Shown: piece by piece, positions 50,265-62,546 of the stretch | Numbering within the stretch: position 1 is the first letter of the stretch | How the letters are laid out: each line of letters opens with the position of its first letter | Source: Streptosporangium sp. NBC_01756 | GTDB taxonomy: Bacteria; Actinomycetota; Actinomycetes; Streptosporangiales; Streptosporangiaceae | NCBI RefSeq assembly: GCF_035917975.1 | Contig: NZ_CP109130.1 | Coordinates: 3,162,001 to 3,226,000 of the forward strand | DNA length: 64,000 bases | Direction of reading: 5' to 3' | Made by a program: the position numbers and the translations under genes | The notes under the pieces: generated by a model | The model's database searches: none | Seen by the model: the letters and a program-made list of their open reading frames with translations, nothing else | Told to the model about the DNA's origin: nothing

Positions 50265-51313
50265 TCCCGTACGCCGCGGACATCGACCGGCTGCCGCCGT
50301 ACCCACTGGACCTGGACGACGGGCAGCGCGAACGGGTCGATCGGCTGCTGTCCGGAGTGGTGGTGTCGCTGCACGACCATCCGGTCCGGCTACCCGACCC
50401 GATCACCCCGGAGAGCTGGGCGGAGCACACCCGCGTGGGCACCGAGCACATCGGACACGCCGGTCTGAACGGATCCGGGTTGACCATCGTGCTGGCCAGT
50501 TCCCTGGTCGAACCCGACCAGGACCGGTTGCTGCGCTGGGCCGACCAGATGCGTGCCGGCCTCGCCGTCTCCGCCACCGGGCCGAGGCTCCTGCCGGCGC
50601 TGGAGGATCTGGGCAGCATCGGCACCGACCTGGACGGCATCCCCGCCTTGTACGCGGCCGGGATCCGCTCCTCCGGGCTGGCCTACAACGCGGGCAATCC
50701 ACTCGGCGGCGGCCTCGGACAGCCGGTCGACGAGGGGCTCACCCCGCTCGGCCGCCAGGCGGTGGGCGTGATGAACCAGCTCGGCATGCTGGTCGACCTG
50801 GCCCATGTCGGTGACCGCACCAGCATCGAGGCCGCCGCCGCCAGCAGCGAGCCGGTGGTGATCAGCCATGCCGGCGCGCGGGCCCGGTGGCCGAGCCCGC
50901 GGATGAAGCCGGACGATGTGCTGCGCGCGGTCGCCGCCACGTCAGGTGTGATCGGGGTGGAGGCCGCGCCGGGATCCACCCGGGTGGAGGGCAGGCCTGA
51001 GCATGATCTGGACGCGGTGATGGCGCACGTCGAGTACATCGCGGAGCTCGTCGGCGTGGACCACGTCGGGCTGGGCCCGGACACCTTCTTCGGGGACCAC
51101 GCCGGGCTGTACGCGGCGGCCGGGTGGGCGCCGCAACCGGTGCCCGGCCATGAGGGAGTTCCGCTGCCCGACCACGTCGCCGGCATGGAGAACCCGGCTG
51201 AGGCACCGCGCAACGCGGCCGGCTGGCTGGTGCGCCGGGGCTGGGCGGACGCCGACATCGCAAAGATTCTCGGCGGAAATGCCGAACGCGTGCTCGGCAC
51301 GGTGCTGCGTTGA
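50261..51313 (+). CDS. Membrane dipeptidase-like (M19) metallopeptidase
   Basis: 350 residues, renal-dipeptidase-type barrel. Metal-site pieces: VSLHDHPVRL (first His pair, the family's DxH replaced by HDH order), LVDLAHVGDRTSIEAA, VVISHAGARA, VGLGPDTFFGD and GGNAERVL at the end. It should cleave dipeptides or related amides. No signal peptide, so it is cytoplasmic. 4-nt overlap with the transporter gene. Confidence 0.85.
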   Translation: MIPYAADIDRLPPYPLDLDDGQRERVDRLLSGVVVSLHDHPVRLPDPITPESWAEHTRVGTEHIGHAGLNGSGLTIVLASSLVEPDQDRLLRWADQMRAGLAVSATGPRLLPALEDLGSIGTDLDGIPALYAAGIRSSGLAYNAGNPLGGGLGQPVDEGLTPLGRQAVGVMNQLGMLVDLAHVGDRTSIEAAAASSEPVVISHAGARARWPSPRMKPDDVLRAVAATSGVIGVEAAPGSTRVEGRPEHDLDAVMAHVEYIAELVGVDHVGLGPDTFFGDHAGLYAAAGWAPQPVPGHEGVPLPDHVAGMENPAEAPRNAAGWLVRRGWADADIAKILGGNAERVLGTVLR

Positions 51314-51351
51314 CTCACCACACGACGACGGACGACCTGGGAGGCACCCCT

Positions 51352-52539
51352 GTGAGCGGCGCCAGCGCCGAGATCCACGAGCGGATCGCGGAAGAGATCG
51401 GCAGACTGTCGGACGACCTGATCGGGCTGAGCCTCGACCTGCACGCCCACCCCGAGACTGCGATGAACGAGAAGTACGCGGCGGGCCGGCTGACCGAGAT
51501 GCTGCACCGGGACTTCACGGTGGAGGAGGGGCTCGGTGGCCTGCCCACCGCATTCCGGGGCACCGCGGGCAGCGGGGCGCCGGTGCTCGCGTTCCTCTGC
51601 GAGTACGACGCGCTGCCCGGCATCGGACACGGATGCGGGCACAACCTGATCGCCGCCGGCGGGATCGGCGCGGCGATCGCGCTCCGCCGTGCCGCGCCGG
51701 AACTACCCGGCACCGTGTCCTGCATCGGCACGCCCGGCGAGGAGGGCGCGGGCGGCAAGGTGCTGCTGCTGGAGGCCGGTGCGTTCGACGGCGTGGACGC
51801 CGCGCTGATGTTCCACCCGGGCGACACGACGATGCCGATCCGGCACGCCACCGCCACACGTCAACTCGTGCTGGAGTTCCACGGGGTGGCCGCACACGCC
51901 GCGGCCAGCGCCCAGGACGGACGCAGCGCGCTGGCCGCGGTGATCCAGTTCTTCACCGGGGTGGACGCGCTGCGTCAGTTCGTACCCGAGTCCAGCCGTC
52001 TGCACGGGATCATCACGCACGGCGGCGAGGCGCCCAACGTGGTGCCGGCCTACACCCGGGCCGAGTTCATGGTCCGAGCACTCACCGGTGACGTCGTGGA
52101 CGACCTCGTCGGCCGGGTGGAGGCCATCGCCGCCGCGGCCGCCGCGGCGACCGGGACCACCGTGCAGATCAGCCGGGGACTGGGCTACTCCGAGCGCAAG
52201 AACAACCACGTGATCGCCGGTCTGGTCGCCGGACATCTGCGCCGCCAGGGCGTGCGTGTCGAGCAGCCGGTGCTGCGCGGCGGCACGGGCTCCTCCGACA
52301 TCGGCAACGTGAGCCTGGTGCTGCCGACCGTCCATCCCTACCTGCAGGTGATGGACTCCGGCACGCCGACCCACTCGCTGGCCATGACCGAGGCCGTCGC
52401 CCGGCCTCGGGCGCAGCAGGCCATGTTGCGAATGGCCACCGCGCTGGCCTGTGCCGGGGCCGACCTGCTCGCCGACCCGGAACTGTTCGACGCGGTGCGG
52501 GCGGAGTTCGCGACCCGCGGCCCGGACCTGCCGGCATGA
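51352..52539 (+). CDS. M20D amidohydrolase, AbgB/PM20D2-like
   Basis: 395 residues. Metal-binding segments: LDLHAHPETAMNE, LCEYDALPGIGHGCGHNL, TPGEEGAGGKVLLLE, and dimerisation domain around HAAASAQDGRSALAAV; the final ligand His is in GTPTHSLAM. The style is that of AbgB, the partner of AbgA in p-aminobenzoyl-glutamate hydrolase. GTG 51352 with GGGAGG at 7-nt spacing is preferred to TTG 51310, although the TTG overlaps the upstream stop. Confidence 0.85.
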   Translation: MSGASAEIHERIAEEIGRLSDDLIGLSLDLHAHPETAMNEKYAAGRLTEMLHRDFTVEEGLGGLPTAFRGTAGSGAPVLAFLCEYDALPGIGHGCGHNLIAAGGIGAAIALRRAAPELPGTVSCIGTPGEEGAGGKVLLLEAGAFDGVDAALMFHPGDTTMPIRHATATRQLVLEFHGVAAHAAASAQDGRSALAAVIQFFTGVDALRQFVPESSRLHGIITHGGEAPNVVPAYTRAEFMVRALTGDVVDDLVGRVEAIAAAAAAATGTTVQISRGLGYSERKNNHVIAGLVAGHLRRQGVRVEQPVLRGGTGSSDIGNVSLVLPTVHPYLQVMDSGTPTHSLAMTEAVARPRAQQAMLRMATALACAGADLLADPELFDAVRAEFATRGPDLPA

Positions 52540-53807
52540 CGGGCCCATGGCCTCCGGACGTGACCGATGCGGCCGCCGTGCGCCGGGACCTGCACGCCCA
52601 TCCCGAGCTCGGCTTCACCGAGATCCGCACCGCCGCCCGGGTGGACACCGCGTTGCGCTCCCTCGGCTGGACCGTCCGTTCCGGATCCGAGGTGTTCGAC
52701 GCGACCGGGCTGCCCGGCCTGCCCGAGGCATCGGTGCTGGAACACTCCGCCGGCCGCGCGCTGGCCGAGGGCGTGCCGGAGGAGCTGGTGGCACGGTTCT
52801 CCGGCGGTCACACCGCGGTGGTCGCGGACCTGCACGGCAACCGGCCCGGGCGGAAGGTCGCGTTGCGGTTCGACATGGACGCGCTGCCGATCACCGAGAC
52901 GTCCGCCGACGACCACCGGCCGCACCGGCAGGGGTTCGCCTCCGGCCATCCGGGGGTGATGCACACCTGCGGTCACGACGGACACGTCGCGATCGGCCTC
53001 GCCCTGGCCGCGGCGCTGTCCACGCGTGACTTCCCCGGCTCCGTGCGGCTGCTCTTCCAGCCGGCAGAGGAGGGGGTGCGCGGGGCCCAGCCCATGGTGG
53101 CGGCGGGCGCCTGCGCGGACGTGGACGTGCTGCTCGCGATCCACCTCGCGTTCGGCCTGCCGAGTGGCCTGCTCGCGCCGGCGGCCACCGAGCTGATCGC
53201 CACGTCGAAGTACCTGGTCCGGTTCACCGGCCGTGAGGCACACGCCGCCAAGGCACCGGAGCAGGGACGCAACGCACTGCTCGCCGCCGCGACGGCCACG
53301 TTGAACCTGCACGCGCTACCCCGCTTCGCCGGAGCCGTCACCCGGGTCAACGTCGGGCGGCTGCAGGCCGGGGTCGCGGCCAACGTGATCGCCGGTGCGG
53401 CCGAACTGGCGTACGAGACGCGCGCGGACACAGCCGAGGTGGCGGGCGAACTGGCACGGCGCGCCGAGCTCGTCGTGCGCGCGGCGGCGGAGATGCACGA
53501 GGTCGAGGTCGAGCTGATCCGCACCGGGTACGCCACCGCGGCCACGACGGACCCGGCTGTCGCGGCGGCGCTGACCTCGGCCGCCGGAGGGCTGGCCGAG
53601 GTGTATGCCACCCATCCGCTCGGCGCGAGCGACGACGCGAGCCTGCTGATGCGGGCGGTGCAGGAGTCGGGTGGTGTCGCGGGGTACGCCATCGTCGGAT
53701 CGGACAGTCCGGGCCCGCCGCACTCCCCGCGGTTCGATGTGGACGAAGAGGTGCTGCCGGTGGCGGTGTCCTGGTTGGAGCGTGCTGTGCAAGGAGGACA
53801 GTGGTGA
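52536..53807 (+). CDS. M20D amidohydrolase, AbgA-like
   Basis: 423 residues, resembling E. coli AbgA over its length: RFDMDALPI, HRPHRQGFASGHPGVMHTCGHDGHVAIGLAL (Zn/Mn ligands), LLFQPAEEGVRGAQPMVAAG, VTRVNVGRLQAGVAANVI, and FDVDEEVLPVAVSWLERAV. The 4-nt overlap with the AbgB-like gene suggests a two-subunit amidohydrolase. The presence of dipeptidase, reductase and SDR genes argues that the substrate may not be p-aminobenzoyl-glutamate itself. Confidence 0.87.
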   Translation: MTGPWPPDVTDAAAVRRDLHAHPELGFTEIRTAARVDTALRSLGWTVRSGSEVFDATGLPGLPEASVLEHSAGRALAEGVPEELVARFSGGHTAVVADLHGNRPGRKVALRFDMDALPITETSADDHRPHRQGFASGHPGVMHTCGHDGHVAIGLALAAALSTRDFPGSVRLLFQPAEEGVRGAQPMVAAGACADVDVLLAIHLAFGLPSGLLAPAATELIATSKYLVRFTGREAHAAKAPEQGRNALLAAATATLNLHALPRFAGAVTRVNVGRLQAGVAANVIAGAAELAYETRADTAEVAGELARRAELVVRAAAEMHEVEVELIRTGYATAATTDPAVAAALTSAAGGLAEVYATHPLGASDDASLLMRAVQESGGVAGYAIVGSDSPGPPHSPRFDVDEEVLPVAVSWLERAVQGGQW

Positions 53808-54853
53808 GCAGGTCCTACACCGTCGTCGGCGGCGGAGCCATCGGCGGCACGATCGCCTTTCACCTTGCCGGAGCCGGGCATCCGGTGCTGCTGGTCGACA
53901 CCGACGCCGCGCATGTGGCGGCGGTACGGGAGAAGGGCCTGACCATCCGCCGCCCGGACGGCACCGAACAGTGCCGACGGGTGCCGGCCTGCACGCCGGA
54001 CGAGGTGGCGGGGCCACTGCACAACGTGGTGCTCGCGGTGAAGGCGAACGCCACCACGACGGCGGCGCGGTGGATCGCACCGAGGCTGGCCGCGGACGGG
54101 TCCGTGGTGAGTCTGCAGAACGGCCTGTGCGAACCGGAGATCGCAGCGGCCGTCGGATCCCGGCGGACCGTTTCCGCGTTCGTGAACCTGTTCGCCGACC
54201 TGGTCGAGCCGGGGGTGATCGCCGACGGCGGACCCGGCGCGCTGGTGGTCGGGGAACTCGACGGCACGATCAGCACGCGGGTACGGGAGTTCGTGGCCGA
54301 TCTGCAGGCGTGGGGACCGGCGCTGGCGAGCGAGAACGTAGCCGGGTTCCTCTGGTCGAAACTCGCCTACGGCGTGGTCGCCGCAGCCAGTGCGACCGTC
54401 GACGACCCGATCTTCGACACCATCGATCGGCACCCCGAACTCACCGTCGCGCTGGCCAGGGAGGTCTACGCGATCGCCGCGGCGCAGGGGATCACACCGG
54501 AGTCGTTCGACGCCTGGCAGGCCGACGCGTTCGCCGTGGACACGCCGCCGGATCGCACGCGCACCGCGCTGGCCGAGTTCTGCGCCTGGCTGCGTACCCA
54601 GCCGAAGACCAAGACCGGTATCTGGCGGGACCTGGCGGTCCGGCATCGCCCGACCGAGGTGCCGGCCCAGTATGGCCCGGTGTTGCGACTGGCCGCCGAG
54701 CACGGCCTGAAGTGCCCCGGGATCGAGACGGTACTCGGGCTCATCGGTGAGCTCGAGACCGGCCGACGGTCGATGTCCCGGGAGAACATGGCCGAGCTCG
54801 AACGCACGGTCATCCACGGAGGAAGGGAAACCCAGTGCCACGACACGTACTGA
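53804..54853 (+). CDS. Ketopantoate reductase (PanE/ApbA)-like oxidoreductase
   Basis: 349 residues. N-terminal Rossmann motif VVGGGAIGGTIAFHLAGAGHPV, LAVKANATTTAARW, SLQNGLCEPEIAAAVG, then a helical C-terminal domain (FLWSKLAYGVVAAASAT; catalytic Lys likely in WSKLAYG). It reduces or oxidises a 2-keto or 3-hydroxy acid with NAD(P)H. GTG 53804 overlaps the AbgA-like stop (GTGA) with AAGGAGG upstream. Longer than typical PanE (about 300), so a catabolic relative rather than the biosynthetic enzyme is likely. Confidence 0.82.
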   Translation: MSRSYTVVGGGAIGGTIAFHLAGAGHPVLLVDTDAAHVAAVREKGLTIRRPDGTEQCRRVPACTPDEVAGPLHNVVLAVKANATTTAARWIAPRLAADGSVVSLQNGLCEPEIAAAVGSRRTVSAFVNLFADLVEPGVIADGGPGALVVGELDGTISTRVREFVADLQAWGPALASENVAGFLWSKLAYGVVAAASATVDDPIFDTIDRHPELTVALAREVYAIAAAQGITPESFDAWQADAFAVDTPPDRTRTALAEFCAWLRTQPKTKTGIWRDLAVRHRPTEVPAQYGPVLRLAAEHGLKCPGIETVLGLIGELETGRRSMSRENMAELERTVIHGGRETQCHDTY

Positions 54854-55629
54854 TCACCGGAGCCGCGGGCGGCCTCGGCGGCGCCATCGCCGAGCGGTTC
54901 GCCATGGCGGGTGACCGGATCACCGGGGTGGACACCAGGGAGGGGCCGCTGAGCGAGCGGCTCGGCGCGCTCGCGGCGGCGTACGGTGTCGGCGTCGCCG
55001 CGATCACGGCGGACCTGAGCGTTCCAACGGCGGGGGAGGTGGTCGATCGGGCGTGGGAACGGTCCGGCCCGGTGGACGTGCTGGTGAACGCGGCGGGCAT
55101 CTGGCCGGCGACCCCGCTCATGGAAATGACCGCGCGGATGTGGGACCACGTGATGGGCGTCAACACCAGGGCTCCGATGCTGACCACGGTGGCGCTGGCC
55201 CGACTGGCCGTGGCGGAAGGACGGCCGGCGAGTGTGGTGAACCTGGCCTCGGGCGCGGCGATCCGGGCCAGACCGGGCGCGGCACACTATTCGACCTCCA
55301 AGGCGGCCCTGGAGATGCTCACCCGCTCCTGCGCGGTGGAACTCGGCGCCGCGGGGATCCGGGTGAACGCCGTGTCGCCTGGATTCGTGGCCGGCAGCAG
55401 CCAGGAGGTCAACCCGATCACCGAGGAGTACGCGGCGGCGGTGTCGGGCAACCCACTCGGCCGGGTCGGGCAGCCGGACGATGTGGCCGCCGCGGTGTTC
55501 TTCCTCGCCTCGGCCGAGGCCGCCTGGACCACCGGCGCGGTGTTGCGGGTGGACGGCGGCTCCTCGGCGGGCAACCCGGCGCTGCCGGTGCACTGGTCGG
55601 AGGCCACCGCGGCGCAGTCGCCGAGGTGA
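54835..55629 (+). CDS. SDR-family oxidoreductase closing the peptidase operon
   Basis: 264 residues: LITGAAGGLGGAIAERF (cofactor), VLVNAAGIWP, NLASGAAIRA (Ser region), AHYSTSKAALEML (Tyr-xxx-Lys), and VLRVDGGSSAG. It probably oxidises an alcohol released from the imported compound. The start overlaps the previous gene by 19 nt, with GGAGGAAGGG upstream. A strong terminator hairpin follows. Confidence 0.87.
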   Translation: MPRHVLITGAAGGLGGAIAERFAMAGDRITGVDTREGPLSERLGALAAAYGVGVAAITADLSVPTAGEVVDRAWERSGPVDVLVNAAGIWPATPLMEMTARMWDHVMGVNTRAPMLTTVALARLAVAEGRPASVVNLASGAAIRARPGAAHYSTSKAALEMLTRSCAVELGAAGIRVNAVSPGFVAGSSQEVNPITEEYAAAVSGNPLGRVGQPDDVAAAVFFLASAEAAWTTGAVLRVDGGSSAGNPALPVHWSEATAAQSPR

Positions 55630-55675
55630 CGCCGGTCCGCACACCGGGCCGTCCGGCCGCCGGCGCGCCCACCTC

Positions 55676-55711
55676 GCCGTCCCTCCCCCGGTTTGGTGTG
55701 GGAGGGACGGC
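55676..55711 (+). terminator. Terminator of the peptidase operon
   Basis: A perfect 12-bp stem (55676-55687 with 55700-55711) and 12-nt loop, 47 bp after the SDR stop. Confidence 0.75.
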
Positions 55712-55787
55712 ACGGGTACAACCGTGACGTGCGCCCGCGCGCCTCGCGCGGGGGAGACACCGGCACCGCGTACACAGGAGGGTTTCC

Positions 55788-57782
<1,995 letters not shown>

Positions 57783-57797
57783 GGACGCGCCGGGCCC

Positions 57798-57835
57798 GGC
57801 CGGGGACGGCGGGCCGGGTGCCCGCCGTCCCGGCC
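57798..57835. terminator. Bidirectional terminator hairpin
   Basis: A 15-bp stem with one bulged G (57798-57813 with 57821-57835) between the convergent DUF255 and PBP genes. Confidence 0.75.
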
Positions 57836-57847
57836 GGGGACGGATCG

Positions 57848-60082
57848 TCAGCCTCCCGCGGGACCCCGGGAGGCGCCGCCCTGAGGTCCGGGCCCGACGC
57901 TCGGCCCCCGTTGCAGGCCCTCCCCCGACGGCGGGGACCGGTCGTCGGGAGCGTTGTCCTCCGGGCCGGTCACGCCGTCACCGTCGTCGCCCGGGCCGCC
58001 GTCCTCGGGGCCCTCGCCCGTGCCGTCGCCGGGACCGTCCGGCCACGGATACCGGTCGGAGTCCGGGCCGGTCGTCTCGTCGGGGGGCGGCGTGGGCGTG
58101 CCGGAGTTCCAGCCGTCGCCGAAGTCGGGGTCGCCGGAGCGGTAGCCGTCGTCGTAGTAGGGGGAGTAGCCGTAGTTGGACGGCTCGGCGAACTCCTTGA
58201 CCGGCTTGCCGGCCATCGCCTCGGTCATGAAGGCGCGCCAGATCTGGGCCGGGTAGGTCCCGCCGTACAGGGCGCTGCCGTCCACGACCACCGGCTTGTT
58301 GTCGTCGCGGAACATGTCGACCGCGGTCGCCAACTGCGGGGTGAACCCGGCGAACCACACGGCGGCCGACTTGTCGGTGGTGCCGGTCTTGCCGGCCACC
58401 GGACGGTCGTAGAGACGGGCGGCCGACCCGGTGCCCCCCTCGACGACCTGGGTCAGCGCGTAGGTGGCGTCGATGGCGGCCTGCTCGGCGAAGGCCCGCT
58501 CCGCCGTTGACTTGATCTTGGTGATCTCCCCGGCGGCGTCGGTGACCGATCGGATCACGTGGGCGTCGCGGTGGACTCCTCCGGCGGCGAGCGTGGCGAA
58601 GCCGGAGGCGTTCTGCACGGCGCTGACGGACGCCACGCCCAGCGGCAGCGTGGCGGCGGACCGGTGCGGGGCGAGCTGGTCGGCGGGGATGCCGGACTTC
58701 TCCGCGGTGCGGACCACCTTGTTGAGGCCGACCTTCTGCCCGAGGTCCACGAACGCGGTGTTCACCGAACTCTGGGTGGCCTTGACCAGGTTGATCTCGC
58801 CGTAGGAGGTGCCCTCCGAGTTGGGGATCTCCGCGCCCGAGGTGACGTGCAGGGGGGAGTCGCCGTTCACCCGGGTGTCGAGGCCGAAGCCGTTGTCCAG
58901 GGCCGCAGCCAGCGTGTACGCCTTGAACGTGGAGCCGGCCTGCACCTTGGCCGAGAAGGAGTTGTCGAACTTGTTGGCGGCGTAGCTGGGGCCGCCGTAG
59001 AAGGCGACGACCTCGCCGCTGCGGGGGTCCACGGCGGCCAGGCCGGTGCGGACCTTCTTGGAGGTGCCCTCGGGCAGGACCGAGGTGGCGGCCCGCTGGG
59101 CGGCGGCCATCAGGTTCTTGTCGAAGGTCGACACGATCTTCAGGCCGCCCTGGGTGATGTCCTCGTCGGTGTATCCCCTGCGCTTGAGCTCGGCCTCCAC
59201 CTGGTCGAGCATGTAGCCTTCCTGCCCCTTGAGCGTGAAGATCCCCCGGGGCTTCCTGAGGGTGGGGAACGTGGTCGCGGCGGCCTGCTCGGAGGTGAGG
59301 GCGCCGGTCTGCACCATGCCGTCGATCACCGACCTCCAGCGCGACCTGGCCGCCTCCAGGTCGGTGCCCTGGGGATCGGCGAACCGGGACGGCTGCTGGA
59401 TCACCGCGGCGAGGTAGGCGCCCTCGGCGACGGTCAGCTTGGAGACGTCCTTGCGGAAGTAGGCGTCGGCCGCGGCCTGGACCCCGTCGGCCCCCCGGCC
59501 GAAGTAGATCGTGTTGAGGTACTGCTCCAGCACCCAGTCCTTGGACTCCGACTGGTCCACCTTCAGGGAGATCAGGACCTCCTTGAGCTTGCGGACGACG
59601 GAACGCTCCTGGCTGAGGCCGCTGTAGTAGTTGCGGACCATCTGCTGGGTGATGGTCGAGCCGCCCTGGAGCTGCCGGCCGCTGACCGTGGACCACATCG
59701 CGCGGAAGGTGCCCGTGACGGAGACGCCCTTGTCCTCGTAGAACGAGCGGTTCTCCGCGGCGATGACCGCGTCCCTGACCGGTTCGGGGACCTGCGCCAG
59801 AGCCACGCTCTTGCGGTTCACCCCCTGCCTGGCCAGCAGGGTCTTGCCGTCCCGGTAGTAGATCACCGAACCCTGCGCGGTGGCCCGGGGCTGCGTGCTG
59901 TCCGGGATGGGCGTCATGAACCACGCCACCGCGAGGAGGCCGACCATCGAGAGCACGGCGACGCCGAAGGCGACGAGCGTGATCCGCAGGAGCCTCCTCC
60001 TGCCGGATCCGCCTTTCCCCTCGCCGTTCCCGTCGACCTGTCGCACGCCCGAACCCCCATCCACTCCGCATTCACCCCCCAC
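57848..60082 (-). CDS. Class A penicillin-binding protein (bifunctional PBP1-type)
   Basis: 744 residues. Short cytoplasmic N-terminus, one TM helix (about 32-55), a GT51 transglycosylase domain (VIAAENRSFYEDKGVS with catalytic Glu; GGSTITQQMVRNYY; YLNTIYFGRGADGVQAAADAYF) and a transpeptidase domain (nucleophile motif AGSTFKAYTLAAAL, SSVNTAF, KTGTTDK). The C-terminal 100 residues are an acidic Gly/Pro tail. It polymerises and cross-links peptidoglycan. GTG 60082 is the longest start; GTG 60064 is possible. Confidence 0.94.
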   Translation of the reverse strand: MGGECGVDGGSGVRQVDGNGEGKGGSGRRRLLRITLVAFGVAVLSMVGLLAVAWFMTPIPDSTQPRATAQGSVIYYRDGKTLLARQGVNRKSVALAQVPEPVRDAVIAAENRSFYEDKGVSVTGTFRAMWSTVSGRQLQGGSTITQQMVRNYYSGLSQERSVVRKLKEVLISLKVDQSESKDWVLEQYLNTIYFGRGADGVQAAADAYFRKDVSKLTVAEGAYLAAVIQQPSRFADPQGTDLEAARSRWRSVIDGMVQTGALTSEQAAATTFPTLRKPRGIFTLKGQEGYMLDQVEAELKRRGYTDEDITQGGLKIVSTFDKNLMAAAQRAATSVLPEGTSKKVRTGLAAVDPRSGEVVAFYGGPSYAANKFDNSFSAKVQAGSTFKAYTLAAALDNGFGLDTRVNGDSPLHVTSGAEIPNSEGTSYGEINLVKATQSSVNTAFVDLGQKVGLNKVVRTAEKSGIPADQLAPHRSAATLPLGVASVSAVQNASGFATLAAGGVHRDAHVIRSVTDAAGEITKIKSTAERAFAEQAAIDATYALTQVVEGGTGSAARLYDRPVAGKTGTTDKSAAVWFAGFTPQLATAVDMFRDDNKPVVVDGSALYGGTYPAQIWRAFMTEAMAGKPVKEFAEPSNYGYSPYYDDGYRSGDPDFGDGWNSGTPTPPPDETTGPDSDRYPWPDGPGDGTGEGPEDGGPGDDGDGVTGPEDNAPDDRSPPSGEGLQRGPSVGPGPQGGASRGPAGG

Positions 60083-60148
60083 GAGCTGCGCGGACCGTAA
60101 GGGTAAACGATGGATAACGGTGTCTGAACCCTGCTTGGGATAGTACGG

Positions 60149-60628
60149 CTAGCTCTTCCCATGGCGCGGTACATCGGCCACCAAAGGAAGAACCCGGTAT
60201 GGCACGGGTGTGTCGAGCGCGATCACCGACGAGGTCCGCACCACCCCGTGAACGTCAACGATCAGGTCAATGACCCTCTGCAGATCGGCATTGCTTCGCG
60301 CCACCGCCCGGCAGAGCATGTCGTCGCCTCCGGTGATGGTGTGCACCTCCAGCACCTCGGGGATGGCGGCGAGCTGGTCGGCGACCGGATCGTGCCCGCT
60401 GACCTGGCGGATCTGCAGGGTGACGAACGCGGTCACGTCGTATCCGAGCGCCGCGGGGTCGACGTCGGGACCGAATCCGGTGATCACCTTCCGGGCGGCC
60501 AGCCGGTCGAGGCGGGCCTGCACGGTCCCCCGGGCCACCCCGAGTCTCCGGGAGCATTCCAGCACCCCGAGCTTGGGCTCCCCCGCCAGCAGGGCGATGA
60601 TCCGGGCGTCGAGTTGATCTATTGTCAT
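60149..60628 (-). CDS. Lrp/AsnC-family regulator divergent from hpd
   Basis: 159 residues: HTH (LDARIIALLAGEPKLGVLECSRRLGVARGTVQARLDRL) and RAM ligand domain (VTAFVTLQIRQ, VLEVHTITGGDDMLCRAVARS). Its place, divergent from the 4-hydroxyphenylpyruvate dioxygenase gene, suggests it answers to tyrosine or an aromatic intermediate. The 102-bp shared promoter has a GCAAC-T-GTTGC palindrome (60688-60698). No ribosome site is obvious. Confidence 0.9.
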   Translation of the reverse strand: MTIDQLDARIIALLAGEPKLGVLECSRRLGVARGTVQARLDRLAARKVITGFGPDVDPAALGYDVTAFVTLQIRQVSGHDPVADQLAAIPEVLEVHTITGGDDMLCRAVARSNADLQRVIDLIVDVHGVVRTSSVIALDTPVPYRVLPLVADVPRHGKS

Positions 60629-60649
60629 GGTGTACAGAAACTCCGGTGA

Positions 60650-61840
<1,191 letters not shown>

Positions 61841-61928
61841 CCTCGCCCTTTTCTCAAGGCGGTCTTTTCACTGTGGGGGCAACCCGTAACAGTCCTTGAC
61901 TTTGCCAGGGCGAGTCTCGGGTGATCAC

Positions 61929-62462
61929 ATGTTCATGGGAACACCGCCGCCACCACCGCCGCCACCGGACGACCGGGGGCCGTTCCCCTGGTCGGCCCCG
62001 CCCCCCGGACGCCACGGCGGTGGCGGGCCGTCGCGCGCGGGACTCGGCGGGCGCTGGCGGCGCCTGTTCGCCGGCATCCTCGACATCATCATCGTGGGCG
62101 TCGTCTCTTCGCCCTTCACCTACCAGAGCTTCACCACCGTCTGGGATACCAGCAAGGACGTCCTCGTCCGGGTGCCCGTACAGCACACCTTCCTGGCCGC
62201 CCTGATCGGCTTCCTCTACTACTGGCTGCTCACCGCCTTCTGGAACGGGCAGACGCTGGGCAAGAAACTGTTCGGCCTGCGCGTGGTCGACCGCGGCTGG
62301 GGAAGGGTCGGGGTCGGACAGGCGGCGCTCCGCGAGGTGGTGGCATGGGTGCTGTACGCCACCTGCTGCCTGGGCTGGATCAACCTCGCGTTCATCCTGT
62401 TCACCAGGGACAAACAGGCCATCCACGACATCGCCGCCAGGACATTGGTCGTAGATACCTGA
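61929..62462 (+). CDS. RDD-family membrane protein
   Basis: 177 residues. A proline-rich N-terminal tail is followed by an RDD domain with three to four TM helices: LGGRWRRLFAGILDIIIVGVV (Arg and Asp of the RDD name), LGKKLFGLRVVD, and TRDKQAIHDIAARTLVV. It is an integral membrane protein of unknown transport or scaffold role. ATG 61929 or 61935; no ribosome site. Confidence 0.82.
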   Translation: MFMGTPPPPPPPPDDRGPFPWSAPPPGRHGGGGPSRAGLGGRWRRLFAGILDIIIVGVVSSPFTYQSFTTVWDTSKDVLVRVPVQHTFLAALIGFLYYWLLTAFWNGQTLGKKLFGLRVVDRGWGRVGVGQAALREVVAWVLYATCCLGWINLAFILFTRDKQAIHDIAARTLVVDT

Positions 62463-62546
62463 TCCCCCCAGGTCACATGCCCTGCTCGCGTAGTCTGCGG
62501 AGCAGGCGGCTCGGCACGGCCGGGCCCGGAAGGGGGACTTGAGGGC

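Noticed and set aside
49046..51313. Long open frame over the MFS and dipeptidase genes in another phase
   Set aside because: In high-GC DNA long shadow frames are common. This one is Arg/Gly/Pro-rich and becomes the dipeptidase frame only after its true start.
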